The position numbers were made by a program, and so were the translations under genes. 64,000 bases of DNA, taken from positions 1 through 64,000 of the forward strand of contig CALIWR010000028.1 in assembly GCA_938046585.1 (NCBI GenBank), written 5' to 3'. This document shows positions 59,768 to 64,000 of this stretch, in pieces. The notes beneath the pieces are model-generated. The model had not been told where the DNA came from. It saw only the letters and a program-made list of their open reading frames with translations, and ran no database searches. The DNA is from an uncultured Propionibacteriaceae bacterium (GTDB taxonomy: Bacteria; Actinomycetota; Actinomycetes; Propionibacteriales; Propionibacteriaceae). Numbering within the stretch: the first letter of the stretch is position 1; every line of letters starts with the position of its first letter.

Positions 59768-62722
59768 ATGCGGCTCGCGACGACCCAAGGTGACCTGGTC
59801 CGCAGAGGTTTCCGGGATCTCACGACGGCGACTGCCCTGGTGGAGCAGCTCAGCGAGCGACACCAGGACGGCGCCCGGCACTTCCTCGACCTGGCAGGCG
59901 AGGCCATCGACCCGGACCTGGCGCTCGCCGGGCTGGCCAGGCTGCTAGACGCCGACCCGCCCCGGGTACATTCGCTGGTCGAGCAGCCTGCCTTCGCGAG
60001 CCGGGTGGTGGCGGTGCTGGGTGGCTCGACTGAACTGTCCCGCGGCCTCGTGGCGCAGCCGCTGGATGTTGAGGTGCTGGCGCCGGCTCCGGTACGCAGC
60101 GATGCTGCCGAGATCCGATCCCGGCTACTGCGGGCGGTGGGGGCGGACCCGCAGGCCCCGGTCCCGGTGGCCAGCGGCACCGCCGACGAGTTGCGGCGTA
60201 CGTATCGACGCGAGCTGTGCCGGATCGCGGCCCGGGACCTTACCGCGGCCGAGCCGCTGGCCTTGCTGCCGGACATCGCCGCCGAACTGGCCGACCTGGC
60301 TGGGGCGGTGCTGGAGGGGGCCTTGGCGCTGGCCCGGGCCGCCACCGCTGACCAGGATTGCTGCCGGCTGGCGGTGGTGGCGCTGGGTAAGACCGGCGCC
60401 CACGAACTTAATTACCTCTCCGACGTGGATGTGCTCTTTGTCGCCGAACCGGCCATCGGGGCGGGCCAGGAACCGCGCTGCGGTCCGGACCAGGCGGTCG
60501 CGATCGGGACCCGGCTGGCGGCCACGCTGAGCCGGATCTGCTCAGAGCATTCCGCAGCCGGCACTATCTGGGCCGTGGACTCCGGGCTGCGCCCGGAGGG
60601 AAAGGCTGGCCCGCTGGTGCGGACCCTGGCCAGCATGGAGGCGTACTACACCCGATGGGCGACCAGCTGGGAATTCCAGGCGATGCTGAAGGCCCGCCCG
60701 GCCGCCGGGGATCTGACGTTAGGACAGGCCTTCTGTGACCTGGTATCGCCGCTGGTGTGGGCTGCCGGGGAACGTGAGGGCTTCATTCATGACACGCAGG
60801 CGATGCGGCAGCGGGTGATCTCGCTGATCCCGGCCCGGGACGCCGACCGGGAGATCAAGCTCGGCTCCGGCGGGCTGCGGGACACCGAGTTCAGCGTCCA
60901 GCTGCTGCAGCTGGTGCACGGCCGCGCAGACGAGCGGCTACGGCTGCGCGGCACCTTGCCGGCCCTGGAGCGGCTGGTCGAGCATGGCTATGTGGGGCGC
61001 GAGGACGGGCGCCAGCTAGGCGAGGCGTACCGTTTTCAGCGGCTGCTGGAGCACCGGGTACAGCTGTACCGGATGCGGCGTAGCCATCTGCTGCCTGATG
61101 ATCCGGACGGGTTGCGGATGTTGGCCCGGGCGACCCGGTTGTCCGGCCCGGATGAGGTCCTGGAGCAGTGGCGTCACAGCACCCGGGTGGTGCGTCGGCT
61201 GCACCGGCGGATCTTCTACTCACCGCTGTTGGAGGCGGTGGCCCGGATCCCGACCGCCCAGATGCGGCTCACCCCTGAGGCCGCCCAGACCCGGCTGCTG
61301 GCGCTTGGGTACGCCGACCCGGCAGCCGCGTTACGGCACCTGCAGGCACTGACCACTGGGATCACTCGGAGTACGGAAATCCAACGCCAGCTGTTGCCGG
61401 CAATGCTGGGCTGGTTCACCGAGGGCTGTAACCCCGATCATGGGCTGCTCGCCTTCCGGCAGATCTGCGAGGCGCTAGGCAATACCCCGTGGTATCTGAG
61501 GGCGCTGCGCGATGAGGGGGCGGTGGCGCAGCGGCTGGCCCGGATCGTGTCCAGCTCCCGGTACGCGGTGGACCTGCTGCGCCGGGCCCCGCAGCAGGTT
61601 GAGCTGCTGACCAGCGACGAGCAGATCAGCCCCCGGCCCGGCAGCGAGATCAGCCGCGCGATGAGTTCGGCCGTGGCGCGGCACCCGGAATCTGCGGCCG
61701 CGGTCGAGGCGGTTCAGTCCCTGCGGCGCCGCGAGCTGCTGCGGGTGGTGATGGCCGACCTGCTCGGTGACATCACGCCGGAATCGGTCGGCGCGGCGCT
61801 GAGCGAGATCGCGACCGCCACCGCCCAGGCGATGCTGGAGCTGGCTGCGCGCGAGGTCGGGGAGGTTCCACCGATCGGGATCGTCGCCTGCGGCAGCTGG
61901 GGCGGGGGAGAAGTTTCGTACGGTTCGGACCTGGACGCCTTGTTTGTGATCGGCGACGGCATCCGGCCGCAGGCCCAACGCCAGGCGGTCGCAGCGGTCA
62001 CCCGGCTACGGGCCCTGCTGCGCTACGGCGGCGGCGATGTGGCGATCAGCCTGGACCCGGACCTGCGCCCGGAGGGCCGCAACGGGCCCCTGGTCCGTAG
62101 TCTCGGCTCGTACCGGGCCTACTACGACCGCTGGTCGGCCACCTGGGAGGCCCAGGCCCTGCTGCGGGCCACCCCGGCCGCCGGGGACCATGAGCTGGCA
62201 GCTCGGCTGGTGGCGGCGATCGACCCGGTGCGCTACCCGCAGGCGGGGCTCAGCGCCCAGCAGCTGGTCGAGATCCGCCGCTTGAAGGCCCGGATGGAGA
62301 CCGAGCGGATGCCGCGCGGGGTGGATCCGAGACGGCACCTGAAGCTGGGCCCGGGGGGCCGCTCTGATGTGGAGTGGGTGGTCCAGCTGGTACAGATGCG
62401 CCACGCTGGCGAACTGGCCGAGCTGCGGACTCCGAAGACCCTGCCGGCCCTGACGGCAGCGGTCACTGCCGGGCTGGTGGGCGAGGCTGACGCCGCCGCG
62501 TTGCGGGCCGCGTGGCTGTTCGCCGGACGGATCCGCAATGCCTCGATGCTGGTCCGGGGCCGGCCCTCGGACCTGGTCCCGACCGATGGCCGCGAATTGG
62601 GCCAGGTGGCCCAAACCTTGGGGTACGGCCGCGGCGGTGCCTCTCATCTGTTGGAGGACTGGGGCCGGGTGTCTCGCCACGCGAAGCAGGTGGTGGACCG
62701 GCTGTTGTGGGCGTCGGATTAG
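59768..62722 (+). CDS. glnE: Bifunctional glutamine synthetase adenylyltransferase/deadenylyltransferase
   Basis: A 984-residue enzyme with two nucleotidyltransferase domains that adds and removes AMP from glutamine synthetase. The N-terminal catalytic site is LSDVDVLFV near residue 218, with GLRDTEFSVQLLQL later; the C-terminal one is GSDLDALFVIGDG near 718, with GGRSDVEWVVQL at about 860. Length agrees with actinobacterial GlnE (about 990), longer than in E. coli. Its known target is the GlnA1 enzyme, which is not in this window. Substrate sensing through PII is known in enterobacteria. Confidence 0.95.
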   Translation: MRLATTQGDLVRRGFRDLTTATALVEQLSERHQDGARHFLDLAGEAIDPDLALAGLARLLDADPPRVHSLVEQPAFASRVVAVLGGSTELSRGLVAQPLDVEVLAPAPVRSDAAEIRSRLLRAVGADPQAPVPVASGTADELRRTYRRELCRIAARDLTAAEPLALLPDIAAELADLAGAVLEGALALARAATADQDCCRLAVVALGKTGAHELNYLSDVDVLFVAEPAIGAGQEPRCGPDQAVAIGTRLAATLSRICSEHSAAGTIWAVDSGLRPEGKAGPLVRTLASMEAYYTRWATSWEFQAMLKARPAAGDLTLGQAFCDLVSPLVWAAGEREGFIHDTQAMRQRVISLIPARDADREIKLGSGGLRDTEFSVQLLQLVHGRADERLRLRGTLPALERLVEHGYVGREDGRQLGEAYRFQRLLEHRVQLYRMRRSHLLPDDPDGLRMLARATRLSGPDEVLEQWRHSTRVVRRLHRRIFYSPLLEAVARIPTAQMRLTPEAAQTRLLALGYADPAAALRHLQALTTGITRSTEIQRQLLPAMLGWFTEGCNPDHGLLAFRQICEALGNTPWYLRALRDEGAVAQRLARIVSSSRYAVDLLRRAPQQVELLTSDEQISPRPGSEISRAMSSAVARHPESAAAVEAVQSLRRRELLRVVMADLLGDITPESVGAALSEIATATAQAMLELAAREVGEVPPIGIVACGSWGGGEVSYGSDLDALFVIGDGIRPQAQRQAVAAVTRLRALLRYGGGDVAISLDPDLRPEGRNGPLVRSLGSYRAYYDRWSATWEAQALLRATPAAGDHELAARLVAAIDPVRYPQAGLSAQQLVEIRRLKARMETERMPRGVDPRRHLKLGPGGRSDVEWVVQLVQMRHAGELAELRTPKTLPALTAAVTAGLVGEADAAALRAAWLFAGRIRNASMLVRGRPSDLVPTDGRELGQVAQTLGYGRGGASHLLEDWGRVSRHAKQVVDRLLWASD

Positions 62723-62837
62723 GGCCAGAACGCAGTGCCTCGCCCGACGTGATGGGCGGATGTATGTCGACTCGACTGGTAGAGAGCAGTATCCGGATCA
62801 TTCTTTCGGCTGGGCGGATTCGCATTACCTGCGGGCT

Positions 62838-63818
62838 CTACCGCGGCTGAGATCTGACAAAATCAACCTCTTCTGAGTGATGATCAGTCAAGAGATGGGT
62901 CGGGTCGCTGTTGCGGGGCTGCGGGGGTACCGCTTCGGGCAGGTTGCCGAGCTGCGCCACGATCACCGCGGCCAACATCAGGGCACAGCCGATGATGCCG
63001 CGCAGGTCCATTCGTTCCCCCAGCCAGAGGGCTCCGCTGACGGCGCCGAAGACCGTTTCCAGCGACATGATGATGGCCGCGTGGGCGGCCTTGGCGTCGC
63101 GCTGGGCGACCACTTGCAGGGTGAATCCGACCCCGGTCGACAAGAAGGCCGTGTACGCCAGCGGGGCCGCCGACCCGACTAGGCCCGCGAACGGATGCTC
63201 GTCCACCAGCGGTGCCAGCAGGGCGCTAAGCATGCAGCAGGTGGCGAACTGGACCACGCATAGCCGCAATGGGTCCTGCCGTCGGCCGACCCGGTCGATA
63301 ACCAGGATGTGCCCAGTCCAGAACAGCGAGCAGATCAGCACCAGCAGGTCCCCCTGGTTGATGTGAAGCCCGTCTCGGATGCTCAGCAGGTACAGCCCGG
63401 TAACGGCCAGTACCGCCCCGACCCAGGTCCAGTTGCTGGTCCGGGCCCGGAGCACCACCAGCGTGGCGAGTGGGATGAAGACCAGGTACAGCCCGGTGAT
63501 GAAGCTGGCATTACCGGCCGTGGTGTATCCCAGTCCGGCCTGCTGCAGCAGGGTGCCGCCAGTGAGCACAGCACCGGCCAGCGCCCCTGGCCAGAGCGCC
63601 GCCTGCCACCGAGTACGACGCTGGGCGCGATCTACCCGCCCGGACCGGTCAAAACCGGCCACTGCCGGGATCAGGGCCACAGCCCCCAACAGGTTGCGGA
63701 CCGCGTTGAACGATGCCGGGCCGGTGTCCTCAGCTCCCAGCCGTTGAGCTACGAAGGCTGAACCCCAGATGGCGGCGGTCAGCAGCAACAGCAGATTCGC
63801 CCGTAGGGTCCGGCTCAC
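62838..63818 (-). CDS. DMT-superfamily (EamA) transporter
   Basis: A 326-residue protein with ten predicted membrane helices in two EamA repeats (residues 5-140 and 155-290). The first repeat opens with LLLLLTAAIWGSAFVAQRLG and contains AGNASFITGLYLVFIPL; the second ends with ALWLGERMDLRGIIGCALM. EamA proteins export amino acids, purines or other metabolites. Substrate unknown. GTG start with AAGGTGA upstream. The hydrophilic C-terminal tail of 30 residues is Pro/His/Asp-rich. Confidence 0.9.
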   Translation of the reverse strand: MSRTLRANLLLLLTAAIWGSAFVAQRLGAEDTGPASFNAVRNLLGAVALIPAVAGFDRSGRVDRAQRRTRWQAALWPGALAGAVLTGGTLLQQAGLGYTTAGNASFITGLYLVFIPLATLVVLRARTSNWTWVGAVLAVTGLYLLSIRDGLHINQGDLLVLICSLFWTGHILVIDRVGRRQDPLRLCVVQFATCCMLSALLAPLVDEHPFAGLVGSAAPLAYTAFLSTGVGFTLQVVAQRDAKAAHAAIIMSLETVFGAVSGALWLGERMDLRGIIGCALMLAAVIVAQLGNLPEAVPPQPRNSDPTHLLTDHHSEEVDFVRSQPR

Positions 63819-63852
63819 CGCGTCACCTTACCGGCCGCGTCTGCTCGTCAGC

Positions 63853-63941
63853 AGGTTGGCCGAGCCACCCGGGTTCGCGCTAGGCGGGGAATATGTCGAC
63901 GACGGCCCGATGGAGGTTGCCCGAGCCGTCCGGGTTCGCGC
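63853..63941. repeat. 28-base direct repeat, two copies with a 61-base period
   Basis: AGGTTGSCCGAGCCRYCCGG followed by GTTCGCGC lies at 63853-63880 and 63914-63941, with three mismatches. It resembles, on the other strand, the repeat at 29189-29292. Confidence 0.65.
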
Positions 63942-63999
63942 GCCGCGCCACAGGGGATCCCTGTCCCGGGGCCGGCTGGGCTGGTGCTGCGCCGTAGGA
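63880..63999 (-). CDS. Possible 3-prime end of a gene running off the right edge
   Basis: A minus-strand frame open from the window edge to TAG at 63880-63882 reads SYGAAPAQPAPGQGSPVARR, then ANPDGSGNLHRAVVDIFPA. Codon third positions are mainly G or C. It could be the Ala/Pro-rich tail of a protein mostly outside the window. One copy of the edge repeat lies inside it and the other just beyond its stop, in a different frame. Weak evidence. Confidence 0.35.
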   Translation of the reverse strand, partial: SYGAAPAQPAPGQGSPVARRANPDGSGNLHRAVVDIFPA

Positions 64000-64000
64000 T

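Noticed and set aside
62761..62876. Short plus-strand frame after glnE reading MYVDSTGREQYPDHSFGWAD onward
   Set aside because: Amino-acid mix is believable, but it is 38 codons, has no ribosome site and overlaps the transporter end; left as unproven.

Overview
The window is a stretch of high-GC (roughly two thirds G+C by eye) chromosome from an actinobacterium. The grounds are strong GC bias at third codon positions, frequent GTG starts, actinobacteria-specific families (DUF3117, DUF1707, the Rv1201c-type DapD, a GlnA/GlnE pair with a GlnR box), and gene orders that recall two Mycobacterium tuberculosis blocks: dapD-dapE-LOG-DivIVA-DUF3117-glgA-glgC-methyltransferase-tatB-mrp (compare Rv1201c-Rv1234) and the zinc-ribbon/glnA2/glnE neighbourhood (compare Rv2221c-Rv2229c). 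The order is recalled from memory and not aligned. A member of the Propionibacteriales fits, but genus cannot be fixed from this sequence alone.

Layout. 1-1.9 kb: broken reading frames at the left edge, a DUF1707 membrane protein, and a zinc-type SmtB/ArsR repressor translationally coupled to a histidine-rich two-repeat protein. 1.9-20 kb: a MenJ-like isoprenoid reductase, the complete 14-gene nuoA-N operon for respiratory complex I, and a long-chain polyprenyl diphosphate synthase. Quinone side-chain synthesis, side-chain saturation and the quinone-reducing complex are therefore adjacent. 20-22.7 kb: a membrane protein with an Arg/Asp/His-rich tail followed by a histidine-kinase-like protein whose phospho-acceptor histidine is missing. 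22.6-24.1 kb: nadE and a 3-methyladenine glycosylase. 24.2-27.1 kb: a lower-GC two-gene cassette, a DUF262 (GmrS/ParB-like) protein overlapping a HipA-type kinase. This is the strongest candidate for an undescribed system. 27.1-31.4 kb: an M13 peptidase, a repeat-bearing intergenic region, and a lytic-transglycosylase-like protein downstream of dapD.

31.5-49.4 kb is mainly housekeeping: dapE, a LOG-family protein, a DivIVA-like protein, DUF3117, glgA/glgC, an O-methyltransferase, dapA, tatB, a ThrE exporter, mrp, a DUF1003 protein, an MgtE-N/CBS protein, a CitE-like lyase, a 17M-like stress protein, psd-pssA, trpB2 and pepP. 49.5-64 kb holds a zinc-ribbon protein, an RNB exonuclease, a PaaX-family regulator divergent from a CPBP protease, a DEDDh exonuclease of lower GC, rnpB (RNase P RNA), map, a DUF2510 protein, glnA with a perfect GlnR box, an SCP-like protein, glnE and a DMT exporter. 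No transposase, tRNA, rRNA or CRISPR array was seen.

Regulation visible in the DNA includes a strong bidirectional terminator at 34.1 kb, another at 1.1 kb, a GlnR box at 57.9 kb, direct repeats in the PaaX/CPBP promoter region, and a recurrent TANNNT hexamer 6-8 bases before the start codon of many genes, which suggests widespread leaderless transcription.
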